A DNA stretch of 64,000 bases, from contig CAVSJO010000006.1 in assembly GCA_963728445.1 (NCBI GenBank), positions 310,001 through 374,000 of the forward strand. The letters run 5' to 3'. Positions 17,306-25,448 of the stretch are shown in pieces. The position numbers and the translations under genes are program-made. How positions within the stretch are numbered: the stretch's first letter is position 1; each line of letters begins with the position of its first letter. The notes under the pieces were generated by a model that was not told the DNA's origin, searched no databases, and saw nothing but the letters and a program-made list of their open reading frames with translations. Source of the stretch: CAVSJO01 sp963728445. Its GTDB lineage: Bacteria > Gemmatimonadota > Gemmatimonadetes > Longimicrobiales > RSA9.

Positions 17306-18475
17306 CTACCTCAGAATGTACTTCGCGATCGTCTGCTTCTGCATGTTCGTGGTTCCCTCGTAGATCGTGCCGATCTTCGCGTCCCGGTACAGCTTCTCCA
17401 CGGGGTACTCCTTCGTGAATCCGTAGCCGCCGTGCAGGTCGACACATTCCGAGGCGATCCGCTGCGCCGACCGGGATGCGTGCAGCTTGGCCATGGCGGC
17501 TTCCACGAGGAAAGGCTGACCGGCCTCCTTCAGGCGAGCTGCGTTGTAGACGAGCAGCCGGGCAGCCTCCAGCTCCGTGCGCATCTCCGCGAGCTGAAAC
17601 TGGACGCCCTGGAAGTCCGCCACGGGCCGGCCGAACTGCTCCCGCTCCTTCACGTAGCGGACCGTGTGGTCGAGCGCGCCCTGGGCGAGGCCCACCATCT
17701 GCGCGCCGATGCCGATGCGCCCCTCGTTCAACGTTTCGATGGCGATCTTGTAGCCCTTGCCGACCTCTCCGAGCACGTCGCCCGCCCCCACGCGGCACCC
17801 GTCGAGGACCACCTCCGTCGTCGATGACGCGCGGATGCCCAGCTTGTCCTCCTTCTTGCCGACTGCGATCCCGTCCCGGCCTCCATCCACGATGAACGCC
17901 GTGATGCCCTGATAGCCGGCGTCGGGGTTCGCGTTCGCGAACACGATGAACAGTCCCGCCTCCCCCCCGTTCGTGATCCACAGCTTCTGTCCGTCGAGGA
18001 CCCAGTCGTCGCCGTCTGCCCGTGCCCGCGCGGCGAGGGCGAAGGCGTCCGAGCCTGACCCGGCCTCCGAGAGGCAGTAGGCACCCACGGTGTCCGACGC
18101 CAGTCGCGGGAGCACCCGCTCCTTCTGCTCTTCCGTCGCGTAGCGAAGGATGCAGTTGTTGATGAGCGTGTTCTGAACGTCGACCAGGACGCCGACGGAC
18201 GGATCGACACGCGAGAGCTCCTCGACCACGAGCACGGCGGAGAAGAAGGAGGCTCCGGCGCCGCCCCACCGTTCCGGAATCTCGACGCCCATGAGGCCCA
18301 GATCGAATAGCTGGTCGATCAGGCCGCGGTCCATGCGCCCTTCCGCGTCCATATCGTGGACCTTCGGTGCGATGGTCTCCTCCGCGAACTGGCGGACCGT
18401 GTCGCGGAAGAGCCGCTCCTCTTCGCTGAGCTGGGTGAGCGGAGCGCGAGCTACGTCGGGCAGGATCGTGGACAT
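17306..18475 (-). CDS. Acyl-CoA dehydrogenase (short/branched-chain type)
   Basis: 389 residues, standard length. Family blocks are present: IPERWGGAGASFF, YCLSEAGSGSDAFAL, LDGQKLWITNGGEA, GIRASSTTEV, EGRIGIGAQMVGLAQGALD, DLHGGYGFTKEYPVEKLYRDAK and KIGTIYEGTTNMQ, where the Glu of YEG is the catalytic base position of short-chain and SBCAD-type enzymes. It forms 2,3-enoyl-CoA with FAD and ETF. The ATG at 18475 has GAGAG 8 nt upstream; the open frame above it is not homologous. The mRNA probably begins near 18898 and carries a long structured leader with a short ORF and terminator-like hairpin, which suggests regulated expression. Operon: this gene, zinc-ribbon protein, MaoC hydratase. Confidence 0.92.
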   Translation of the reverse strand: MSTILPDVARAPLTQLSEEERLFRDTVRQFAEETIAPKVHDMDAEGRMDRGLIDQLFDLGLMGVEIPERWGGAGASFFSAVLVVEELSRVDPSVGVLVDVQNTLINNCILRYATEEQKERVLPRLASDTVGAYCLSEAGSGSDAFALAARARADGDDWVLDGQKLWITNGGEAGLFIVFANANPDAGYQGITAFIVDGGRDGIAVGKKEDKLGIRASSTTEVVLDGCRVGAGDVLGEVGKGYKIAIETLNEGRIGIGAQMVGLAQGALDHTVRYVKEREQFGRPVADFQGVQFQLAEMRTELEAARLLVYNAARLKEAGQPFLVEAAMAKLHASRSAQRIASECVDLHGGYGFTKEYPVEKLYRDAKIGTIYEGTTNMQKQTIAKYILR

Positions 18476-18609
18476 CGTATCACTCTCGCTGGCAGTGTTG
18501 GACGGCGACGGCAGGGGCAAGGTATGGCACGCGGGCGCAGGAAGGAAGCGCAGCAGCGCGCGTCGGCCGGGCGGCGGCGCCCGGCGGTCTCGAAGGCGCT
18601 TCACATGCG

Positions 18610-18640
18610 AAAGCGCCGTCGGGCGGTGCCCGACGGCGCT
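18610..18640 (-). terminator. Terminator-like hairpin in the acyl-CoA dehydrogenase leader
   Basis: Perfect 13-bp stem (18612-18624 with 18628-18640), 3-nt loop, followed on the minus strand by TTTCG. It lies between the short leader ORF and the acyl-CoA dehydrogenase gene, so it could terminate a leader transcript. The T-run is short. Nothing comparable follows on the plus strand. Confidence 0.6.
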
Positions 18641-18713
18641 CTCTCACTGGGAACTGCCGCAACCTGGCGCGATCGCGCGCCGGCGCGGACAGACTCGTAG
18701 CAATGCTGCTCGG

Positions 18714-18776
18714 CTAGACGCCGAGGCGGCGATCGCTTGCCCGTGCCAGGTTGCGAGCAGTACTGGGACTAGACAA
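18714..18776 (-). CDS. Putative 20-residue leader peptide
   Basis: TTG start with AAGGAGGTGATCC upstream, a 13-nt match to the anti-Shine-Dalgarno end of 16S rRNA, with GGAGG 7 nt from the TTG. The peptide reads LSSPSTARNLARASDRRLGV (first residue Met). The in-frame ATG at 18812 would extend it to 32 residues but has only a weak site. Five arginines and no membrane segment. I do not recognise it. Its position between the promoter at 18905-18935 and a terminator hairpin suggests a leader peptide; a free small protein is the alternative. Confidence 0.45.
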   Translation of the reverse strand: MSSPSTARNLARASDRRLGV

Positions 18777-18904
18777 TGGATCACCTCCTTCTGACGGGAC
18801 AAGTGCGGGCATGACACCAGCGGACCCGAAGTCCGCGGTCCACGGGACGGCGCGCCTGGCGATCGTCCCGCAGCCCCCGTCGTCTCCCGATTGGAGACGC
18901 ACAG

Positions 18905-18935
18905 GGAAGCTAATGAAGCCGCGGGCCAGGATCAA
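18905..18935 (-). promoter_or_regulatory. Predicted promoter of the acyl-CoA dehydrogenase leader
   Basis: On the minus strand TTGATC (18935-18930), 17-nt spacer, TAGCTTCC (18912-18905). The -10 is nearly identical to that of the cold-shock gene (TAGCTTCG). Transcription would start near 18898. Confidence 0.5.
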
Positions 18936-18976
18936 GCCGCGTGGGTGCGAATTTCGTCACACGCGGCCGCCGTCGG

Positions 18977-19006
18977 TTGTCCCTCCCCTCACGCGCCCGT
19001 ATCTTG
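18977..19006 (+). promoter_or_regulatory. Predicted promoter of the 83-aa DHp-like gene
   Basis: TTGTCC, 17-nt spacer, TATCTTG, leaving an untranslated leader of about 50 nt before the ATG at 19062. It diverges from the promoter at 18905-18935, with about 40 bp between the two -35 boxes. Confidence 0.5.
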
Positions 19007-19061
19007 CCCCGCCCGAGCAGCACCTTCGCCCGACAGCGCATCTGGTTCCAGGGCGGGCCAC

Positions 19062-19313
19062 ATGGACGCGAACGAGTACAACCAGATCGTCGAACGGATC
19101 CGGCGGATCCGACACGACGCCAGCAGTCCGCTCACGGCTGCCCTGGGGTCGATCCAGCTCGTGCTGGGTGATCCGGCGATCGAGGATCCCGAGGTGCTGG
19201 AGATGCTGCGGGAGGCCGAGACCGAGCTCCGCAAGCTGAGGGACCTGCTCCGGGAGCTGGACGCGATTCGTCCTGCCGAAGACGATTCCACCGCCCCCGG
19301 GGCGCCGGATTGA
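19062..19313 (+). CDS. Small protein resembling a lone histidine-kinase dimerisation helix pair
   Basis: 83 residues, all helical. The block RRIRHDASSPLTAALGSIQL looks like the first helix of a HisKA dimerisation/phosphoacceptor domain (H-D-x-x-x-P-L form), and EVLEMLREAETELRKLRDLL like its second helix, but there is no ATPase domain. An acidic tail (DDSTAPGAPD) follows. It could be a phosphotransfer or a dimerisation decoy protein, or a degenerate relic. The start at 19062 is chosen because the similarity begins there and a promoter lies 50 nt upstream; the longer open frame is not supported. The stop codon sits inside the -35 box of gcvH. Confidence 0.55.
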   Translation: MDANEYNQIVERIRRIRHDASSPLTAALGSIQLVLGDPAIEDPEVLEMLREAETELRKLRDLLRELDAIRPAEDDSTAPGAPD

Positions 19314-19339
19314 CGCCGTTTCCGAATCACGCCTATTCT
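19310..19339 (+). promoter_or_regulatory. Predicted gcvH promoter
   Basis: TTGACG, 18-nt spacer, TATTCT, about 50 nt before the gcvH ATG. The TGA of the -35 box is the stop codon of the preceding gene. No glycine riboswitch is recognisable in the short leader. Confidence 0.55.
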
Positions 19340-19388
19340 GCCCCGGCCGGTGGGCCGGAGGCCGGACGACCGCACGGAGGCCAGCACA

Positions 19389-19781
19389 ATGTCGCAGATC
19401 CCGCAGAACATGCTCTTCACCGAAGAGCACGAGTACCTTGCCCCGACCGACAAGGAAGGCGTCTACGCCGTCGGGATCACCGCGTACGCGCAGGCGGAGC
19501 TGGGTGACGTCGTCTTCGTCGAGCTGCCGGAGCCGGGCGGCCGTTTCGACAAGGGCGCGACGTTCGGCACGGTCGAGGCCGTGAAGGCCGTCAGCGACCT
19601 CTACTGCCCGGTGGGTGGGGAGGTGGTCGAGGTGAACGACCGCCTGGATGCGGATCCTGCCCTGGTCAACACGGACCCCTACGGCGACGGCTGGATGATT
19701 CGCCTCCGGGTGAACGACCCGGCGGAGCTCGATTCCCTCCTCGGGCCGGACGAGTACAGGCAGCACATCGGAGAGTCGTAG
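19389..19781 (+). CDS. gcvH: Glycine cleavage system H protein
   Basis: 130 residues, normal length. Lipoyl domain: EEHEYL, VGITAYAQAELGDVVFVELP, and the lipoylation site GTVEAVKAVSDLYCP with Lys66; the end DGWMIRLRVNDPAELDSLL is typical. H protein carries the aminomethyl group from GcvP to GcvT on its lipoyl arm. The ATG has GGAGG about 9 nt upstream. gcvP follows 130 nt downstream and a lipM octanoyltransferase after that; no gcvT is visible in the window. Confidence 0.96.
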   Translation: MSQIPQNMLFTEEHEYLAPTDKEGVYAVGITAYAQAELGDVVFVELPEPGGRFDKGATFGTVEAVKAVSDLYCPVGGEVVEVNDRLDADPALVNTDPYGDGWMIRLRVNDPAELDSLLGPDEYRQHIGES

Positions 19782-19911
19782 CCGATTCGAGCAGACCGGA
19801 CCGGCGGAAACGGCCGCGGGTAGCATTGCACGCCCCGGCGGGACTCGAAAATGGCGGGGGCGGCGCCCGGGGGTGGGCGTGGCCCCGTTCTTCTTTCGAC
19901 GCAGGTATAGA

Positions 19912-22824
19912 ATGCACACGACGGAACGGCAGGCCTCGCCGACGTACTCGGGCGACGCGCGGATGGACTTCGAGCGTGGCTTCGTACGCCGGCACATCGG
20001 CCCGGGCGAGGCCGAGATTCGCGAGATGCTGGCTGCGATCGGTCACGAGTCGCTCGACGCGCTCATGGAAGCCGCGATCCCGCCTTCGATCCGGTTCGGC
20101 CGGGAGCTCCAGCTGCCTGCGCCGGCGAGCGAGGCGGAGGCGCTGCGGGAGCTCCGGAAGCTCGCGGAGCGGAACCGGGTGTTCCGGTCCTTCATCGGCA
20201 TGGGCTACCACGACTGCATCACGCCACCCGTGATCCAGCGCAACATCCTGGAGAACCCGGGCTGGTACACGGCCTACACTCCCTACCAGGCGGAGATCGC
20301 CCAGGGCCGCCTCGAGGCGCTGCTCGTCTTCCAGACGATGGTCACGGACCTCACGGCGATGGACATCGCGAACGCCTCTCTTCTGGACGAGGCGACGGCG
20401 GCGGCGGAGGCGATGGCCATGAGCCATTCCGTCCGGAGCGGAGGTGACAACGGCGTATTCTTCGTGTCCGGGGACTGTCACCCCCAGACCATCGATGTGG
20501 TGCGCACTCGCGCGCGCGCGCGTGGCTGGGAGATCGTGGTCGGGGATCACCGGACGTTCGAATTCTCCGACCCCGTCTTCGGCGCCCTCGTGCAGTACCC
20601 CGCCTCGGACGGTGCACTGTACGACTATCGTGACTTCTGCGAGCGGGCGCACGCGTCGGGTGCCCTCGTCACCGCGGCGACGGATCTCCTGGCACTGACG
20701 CTCCTCTCGCCCCCGGGCGAATGGGGCGCGGACATCGTCGTGGGCAGCAGCCAGCGCTTCGGCGTGGGCCTCGGCTTCGGCGGGCCCCATGCTGCGTTCC
20801 TCGCCACGCGGGACGAATTCAAGCGCCAGATCCCGGGCCGGATCATCGGGCTCAGCCGGGACAGCCACGGGCAGCCGGCGCTGCGTATGGCCCTGCAGAC
20901 GCGGGAGCAGCACATCCGTCGGGAGCGGGCCACCAGCAACGTGTGCACGGCCCAGGTCCTCCTCGCCGTCATGGCGGCCATGTACGCCGTCTACCATGGG
21001 CCCGAAGGTCTGCGCGGCATCGCCCGGCGCGTGTATCGTCTGACGGCGGCGCTCGCCGATGGGGTCGAGGGCGCGGGTCACCGCGTCCGACACCGTCCCT
21101 ACTTCGACACGCTGCGGGTCGACCTGGCCGCACGCTCCGCCGACGAGGTCATCGCCGCGGCGCTCGCAAAGCGGATCAACCTGCGGCGGTTCGAGGACGG
21201 GAGCATCGGCGTCTCCCTCGACGAGACGACGACCGGCGACGACGTGGCGTCCCTGCTGGAATGCTTCGGGGCGACGTCGGCTGAAACGGTTCCGGGGACG
21301 GGCGTGGACGACGTCGCCTACGACGCCCCGTTCGGGCGCACGAGCGACTTCCTCACGCACGAGGTCTTCCACCGCTACCGGTCCGAGACGGAGATGCTGC
21401 GCTACCTCAAGCGCCTCGAGTCACGGGACCTGTCGTTGACCACGAGCATGATCCCCCTGGGATCGTGCACCATGAAGCTCAACGCGTCGGCGGAGATGCT
21501 GCCGATCACGTGGCCCGAGTTCATGAAGATCCACCCGTTCGCGCCCGCCGATCAGGCGGAGGGCTACCGTGAGCTCATCGCGCAGCTGAACGGCTGGCTG
21601 GCGGAGATCACGGGTTTCGCCCGCGTATCGATGCAGCCGAACGCCGGATCCCAGGGCGAGCTCTCGGGCCTGCTCGTGATCCGGAGATGGCAGGAGGCCC
21701 GGGGCGAAGGACAGCGGCGGGTGTGTCTCATCCCGCAGTCGGCCCACGGAACGAATCCGGCCAGCGCGGTGATGGCGGGGCTCGAGGTGGTGGTCGTGAA
21801 GGCGGACGAGAACGGCAGCGTCGACCTGGCCGATCTGCGGAAGAAGGCGGAGGCGCACGCCTCGGACCTGGCGGCGCTCATGATCACGTACCCTTCCACC
21901 CACGGGATCTTCGAGGAGGGCGTGCGGGAGATCTGCGCCATCGTTCACGAGCACGGCGGCCAGGTCTACATGGACGGCGCCAACATGAACGCCATGGTGG
22001 GACTCGCCCGCCCGGGCGACATCGGTGCAGACGTCTGCCACCTGAACCTGCACAAGACGTTCTGCATCCCCCACGGCGGCGGTGGCCCGGGCATGGGCCC
22101 GATCGCCGTGGCGGAGCACCTGGCGAAGTTCCTGCCCAGCCATCCCGTCGTGGACACCGGAGACGACCGGGCGCTGGGCGCCGTCTCCGCTGCGCCGTTC
22201 GGGAGTCCGGACATCCTGCCGATCTCGTGGTCGTACATCCGCATGCTCGGGGCGTCGGGTCTGAAGCGTGCGACGGAGGTCGCCATCCTGAACGCCAACT
22301 ACGTTGCCCACCGGCTGGAGTCGGCCTACCCGGTGCTGTACCGGGGTCGGAACGGGACCGTCGCGCACGAGTGCATCGTCGACCCACGGGCGCTGAAACA
22401 GTCCGCGGGCGTGGACGCGGAGGACATCGCCAAACGGCTGATGGACTACGGCTTCCATGCGCCCACCGTTTCCTTCCCGGTCCCGGGCACGCTCATGATC
22501 GAGCCGACGGAGAGTGAGTCCCTGGAGGAGCTGGATCGGTTCTGCCGCGCCATGATCGGCATCCGGGACGAGGTCCGGCTCGTGGAGGATGGCGAGATGT
22601 CGCGGGAGGACAACCCGCTGGTGAACGCGCCCCACACGGCGGCAAGCGTGGTGACGGACGACTGGGACCACCCGTACTCCCGGGAGACGGCGGCCTACCC
22701 CGCCCCGTGGACGCGGGAGCACAAATTCTGGCCCTACGTCGGCCGCGTGGAGTCCGCGTACGGCGACCGGAATCTCGTCTGCGCCTGTCCGCCGACGGAG
22801 GCGTACGCCGAGGCCGGGAGCTAG
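19912..22824 (+). CDS. gcvP: Glycine dehydrogenase (decarboxylating), single-chain P protein
   Basis: 970 residues, the fused form of P protein (alpha plus beta halves) as in E. coli, rather than the split gcvPA/gcvPB of many Gram-positives. The start FERGFVRRHIGPGEAE is characteristic. The PLP lysine is Lys715 in HLNLHKTFCIPHGGGGPGMGP, and the glycine-rich loop follows it. The first half contains GMGYHDC and a repeat of the fold. It decarboxylates glycine and transfers the aminomethyl group to lipoylated GcvH. ATG 19912 has GCAGG 6 nt upstream; ATG 19963 is a possible later start. The lipM start is only 6 nt beyond its stop, so they are co-transcribed. Confidence 0.96.
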   Translation: MHTTERQASPTYSGDARMDFERGFVRRHIGPGEAEIREMLAAIGHESLDALMEAAIPPSIRFGRELQLPAPASEAEALRELRKLAERNRVFRSFIGMGYHDCITPPVIQRNILENPGWYTAYTPYQAEIAQGRLEALLVFQTMVTDLTAMDIANASLLDEATAAAEAMAMSHSVRSGGDNGVFFVSGDCHPQTIDVVRTRARARGWEIVVGDHRTFEFSDPVFGALVQYPASDGALYDYRDFCERAHASGALVTAATDLLALTLLSPPGEWGADIVVGSSQRFGVGLGFGGPHAAFLATRDEFKRQIPGRIIGLSRDSHGQPALRMALQTREQHIRRERATSNVCTAQVLLAVMAAMYAVYHGPEGLRGIARRVYRLTAALADGVEGAGHRVRHRPYFDTLRVDLAARSADEVIAAALAKRINLRRFEDGSIGVSLDETTTGDDVASLLECFGATSAETVPGTGVDDVAYDAPFGRTSDFLTHEVFHRYRSETEMLRYLKRLESRDLSLTTSMIPLGSCTMKLNASAEMLPITWPEFMKIHPFAPADQAEGYRELIAQLNGWLAEITGFARVSMQPNAGSQGELSGLLVIRRWQEARGEGQRRVCLIPQSAHGTNPASAVMAGLEVVVVKADENGSVDLADLRKKAEAHASDLAALMITYPSTHGIFEEGVREICAIVHEHGGQVYMDGANMNAMVGLARPGDIGADVCHLNLHKTFCIPHGGGGPGMGPIAVAEHLAKFLPSHPVVDTGDDRALGAVSAAPFGSPDILPISWSYIRMLGASGLKRATEVAILNANYVAHRLESAYPVLYRGRNGTVAHECIVDPRALKQSAGVDAEDIAKRLMDYGFHAPTVSFPVPGTLMIEPTESESLEELDRFCRAMIGIRDEVRLVEDGEMSREDNPLVNAPHTAASVVTDDWDHPYSRETAAYPAPWTREHKFWPYVGRVESAYGDRNLVCACPPTEAYAEAGS

Positions 22825-22830
22825 CTGCGC

Positions 22831-23685
22831 GTGGCGTCCCGGGCCGCGCGCTGGAGGGTCGTCCGGGACGGCGCACGCCGGGGCCCCTGGAACATGGCCG
22901 TCGATCGGGCGCTGCTGGAGAGCGCCGGGAACGGCGGCTGTACGCTGCGGCTCTACGCGTGGAGCCCTGCGTGCCTTTCCTTCGGGCGCAACCAGCGGGC
23001 GTCCGGACTCTTCGATCCCCGGGCCATCGCGGCGCGCGGATTCGACGTGGTGCGCCGCCCGACGGGGGGACTCGCGGTGCTCCACGACGCGGAGCTGACG
23101 TACTCCGTGACGGGACCCGTCCGCCGTCTGGGGCGTCCCCGGGCGGCGTACCGGGCGGTGAACGCGGCCCTCGTGGAGGCGCTCCGCTCCCTCGGTGTGC
23201 CCGCCGGCCTCGCGCCGGCGGGACCTTCGCCCCACCCCGGGCGTGACGCTGCCTCCCCCTGCTTCGATGCGCCCGCCCCGGGTGAGGTGGTAGCCAGGCA
23301 GCGGAAGCTGGTGGGCAGCGCCCAGAGGACGGAGCGCGGCGCCATCCTGCAGCACGGCTCGATCCTGCTCTCCGGCCGGCAGTCGCAGGTGGCCGACCTG
23401 CGCGCCGCGGACGCGGAGCGGCCGTCGATGCCGAGCGCGCTGCCGTCGATGCCGGCGGCCCGGCCCTCGGCGGGGGTGGCCGCCGCCTCCGCAGGCTCGA
23501 TCACGCTGACGGAGCTGCTGCCGACCGCGCCCACCCCGGACGACGTCGCGGCCGCGGTGATCGCTGCATTCGTCCGCGTCTTCGACGCCGCCATGGAGCC
23601 GGACCCGCTCGGGACGGACGAGGTCGCGAGGGCGCTGGAGCTGGAGGCGCGCTTCTCCGACCGCGCCTGGACGTGGCGGCGCTGA
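22831..23685 (+). CDS. lipM: Lipoate--protein ligase family octanoyltransferase, LipM-like
   Basis: 284 residues with the BPL/LplA/LipB fold. RRPTGGLAVLHDAELTYSV and QRKLVGSAQ..GAILQHGSIL match the family; Cys144 in SPCFDAP is the thioester cysteine characteristic of LipM, and Lys159 is the conserved lysine. LipM moves octanoate from acyl carrier protein to GcvH, the first step of lipoate assembly before LipA. That fits directly behind gcvH-gcvP. GTG start with GGGAG about 12 nt upstream. Odd: about 30 extra residues rich in Pro/Ser/Ala sit near 190-220, including a 7-codon tandem repeat (PSMPSAL/PSMPAAR), in an otherwise standard protein. LplA-type scavenging is less likely given the cysteine. 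Confidence 0.85.
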   Translation: MASRAARWRVVRDGARRGPWNMAVDRALLESAGNGGCTLRLYAWSPACLSFGRNQRASGLFDPRAIAARGFDVVRRPTGGLAVLHDAELTYSVTGPVRRLGRPRAAYRAVNAALVEALRSLGVPAGLAPAGPSPHPGRDAASPCFDAPAPGEVVARQRKLVGSAQRTERGAILQHGSILLSGRQSQVADLRAADAERPSMPSALPSMPAARPSAGVAAASAGSITLTELLPTAPTPDDVAAAVIAAFVRVFDAAMEPDPLGTDEVARALELEARFSDRAWTWRR

Positions 23686-23788
23686 GCGCAGGCCGGCGAT
23701 CGGGCGGAGGCACCCGTCTTGCGCGGCGGCGGTTCCGTCGGGCGGGGCAGCTCGCCGAGGATCGGTATCGACAGAGGGAGGCGTGATC

Positions 23789-25432
23789 ATGGGGTGGGAC
23801 GCAGGGTTCGGGAGGCGAGGCCGGCGTTTCGCGGCCGTCGTCCTGGCGCTGGTCGCGGGTCTGGGGGCCTGCCGCGGCAGCGACCGCGGCTCGGCGGGCG
23901 CCGGTGGGGGACAGGGCGGCACGATCGTCGTCGGGATGCGCACGGACTTCGGCGGCTTCAATCCGGTCATCAACACCGACCAGTACACGGGCGAGATCAT
24001 CAACTACGCCCTGTTCACGCCGCTGATCCAGTACGACTCCGACCTGAATCCCCGCCCCTACCTCGCCAAGTCCTGGGAGATGACGGGCGACACGGGCGTG
24101 GTCTTCACGCTCCGGGACGACGTGAGATGGCACGACGGCCAGCCGGTCACGGCGCGGGACGTCGCGTTCACGTTCGACCTGGCAAAGGACTCGATCACCG
24201 CGTCGCTGCTCGGCTCGGCATTCCTGTCCAACGTGGACCGCGCCGTTGTCGTGGATTCGCAGACGATCCGGTTCCATTTCTCTCAGCCTCACGCCCAGGC
24301 GCTCGAGGACTTCTGGTGGGCTCCTCTGCCCATGCACCTGCTGAAGGACGTCGCCCCGAGCGAGCTCCGGAACGCGGACTTCAACCGTCATCCGGTGGGC
24401 AGCGGGCCGTACCGCTTCGGAAGCTGGCAGGCGAGCCAGCAGCTCACGCTCGACCGCAACCCCGACTTTCCGGAAGGGCTCGGTGGTCCGCCGGAGCCGG
24501 ACCACGTGATCTTCCGCATCGTCCCCGAGCCGTCGACGATGATGACCGAGCTCGTCGCCGGGAACGTCCAGGTGGACATTCCCCTCCTGGCCGAGCAGGC
24601 GCAGCAGGTCGAGCAGTCGGACAACCTCCACCTCTTCGCCTTCCCCAGCCGCACCTTCTACTACATCGGCTGGAACAATCGACGGGCGCCGTTCGACGAC
24701 GCCGGCGTGCGCCGCGCCATGACGCTGGCGATGGACCGGACGGAGATCGTGGACGCGCTGCTGCACGGGTACGGCAAGGTAGCCGCGGGGCCGATCCCGC
24801 CGTGGAGCCCCCTACATCCGGACGGTGTCGATCCGCTGCCCTACGACACCGCGCGAGCGAAACAGCTCCTCCAGCGGGCGGGTTGGGTCGATCGGAACGG
24901 GGACGGCGTGCGGGAGAACGCCGCCGGCAAGGCGTTCCGCTTCACGCTGCTGTCCAGCGACAATCCGCAGAACAAGGCCATCGCGGAGGTCGTACAGGCG
25001 CAGCTCAAGCGGGTGGGTGTGGACGCCCAGGTCCGCGTACTCGAGTTCCAGACGCTGCTCGCGCAGCACAAGGCCCGGGACTTCGACGCGGTACTTTCCG
25101 CCTGGGTCATGGACAACTTCCAGGTCGCGTCGGCGCCCATTGCCCTCTTCCATTCGAAGTTCGCAGACGTGCCCATGTCCTCGAACCGCAGCTCGTACGT
25201 GAACCCGGTCGCCGACAGCCTGATGGAGGCGGCGGCGGCCACCACGGATCAGCAGTCGGCGACGGAGACGTGGCGGCGCTTCGAGGAAGTGCTCCAGCAG
25301 GACCAGCCGTTCACGTTCCTCTACTGGTACGACGAGCTGGCGGCGGCGCGGAACGCCGTCGGCGGCGTGGAGATGGACCCGAGGGGCGAGCTGCAGAGCA
25401 TCGCGCGGTGGACCGCCCCGGCCGGATCGTAA
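23789..25432 (+). CDS. Peptide ABC transporter substrate-binding lipoprotein
   Basis: 547 residues, SBP_bac_5 family. ATG 23789 is preferred because GAGGGAGG ends 7 nt upstream, whereas the GTG at 23783 is too close to it. A signal peptide with lipobox (LGAC, Cys near 28) indicates lipid anchoring in the periplasm. The mature part has the family blocks: GGTIVVGMRTDFGGFNPV, LAKSWEMT, FTLRDDVRWHDGQPVTARDVAFTFD and GSGPYRFGSW. It captures oligo- or dipeptides (or nickel or other small solutes in some relatives). First gene of a five-gene importer; the next permease starts 16 nt downstream. Confidence 0.92.
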   Translation: MGWDAGFGRRGRRFAAVVLALVAGLGACRGSDRGSAGAGGGQGGTIVVGMRTDFGGFNPVINTDQYTGEIINYALFTPLIQYDSDLNPRPYLAKSWEMTGDTGVVFTLRDDVRWHDGQPVTARDVAFTFDLAKDSITASLLGSAFLSNVDRAVVVDSQTIRFHFSQPHAQALEDFWWAPLPMHLLKDVAPSELRNADFNRHPVGSGPYRFGSWQASQQLTLDRNPDFPEGLGGPPEPDHVIFRIVPEPSTMMTELVAGNVQVDIPLLAEQAQQVEQSDNLHLFAFPSRTFYYIGWNNRRAPFDDAGVRRAMTLAMDRTEIVDALLHGYGKVAAGPIPPWSPLHPDGVDPLPYDTARAKQLLQRAGWVDRNGDGVRENAAGKAFRFTLLSSDNPQNKAIAEVVQAQLKRVGVDAQVRVLEFQTLLAQHKARDFDAVLSAWVMDNFQVASAPIALFHSKFADVPMSSNRSSYVNPVADSLMEAAAATTDQQSATETWRRFEEVLQQDQPFTFLYWYDELAAARNAVGGVEMDPRGELQSIARWTAPAGS

Positions 25433-25448
25433 TGGCCGGCGGCGACCG

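Larger units (their letters stand above)
18476..18904 (-). promoter_or_regulatory. Structured leader / possible attenuator ahead of acyl-CoA dehydrogenase
   Basis: This stretch has no long gene. Read on the minus strand it shows, in order: a 7-bp hairpin at the predicted 5' end (18881-18899), a hairpin closing 18844-18869, a 6-bp hairpin with a UUCGG loop (18820-18836), a near-perfect ribosome-binding site (18778-18790) serving a 20-codon ORF (18714-18776), the 13-bp terminator-like hairpin (18610-18640), and another hairpin (18566-18585) about 90 nt before the ATG. The order leader peptide, terminator, structural gene is that of attenuators; what it senses is unknown. Confidence 0.45.

Noticed and set aside
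16245..18269. 674-codon open frame covering two genes
   Set aside because: The first half is antisense to or out of frame with the acyl-CoA dehydrogenase; the real gene starts at 17255.
18777..18792. Sequence identical to the 3' end of 16S rRNA (TGGATCACCTCCTT) on the plus strand
   Set aside because: No upstream 16S similarity; the reverse strand is a strong ribosome-binding site for a short ORF.
21421..24003. 860-codon open frame on the minus strand
   Set aside because: Shadow of gcvP and lipM; no domain and low-complexity.
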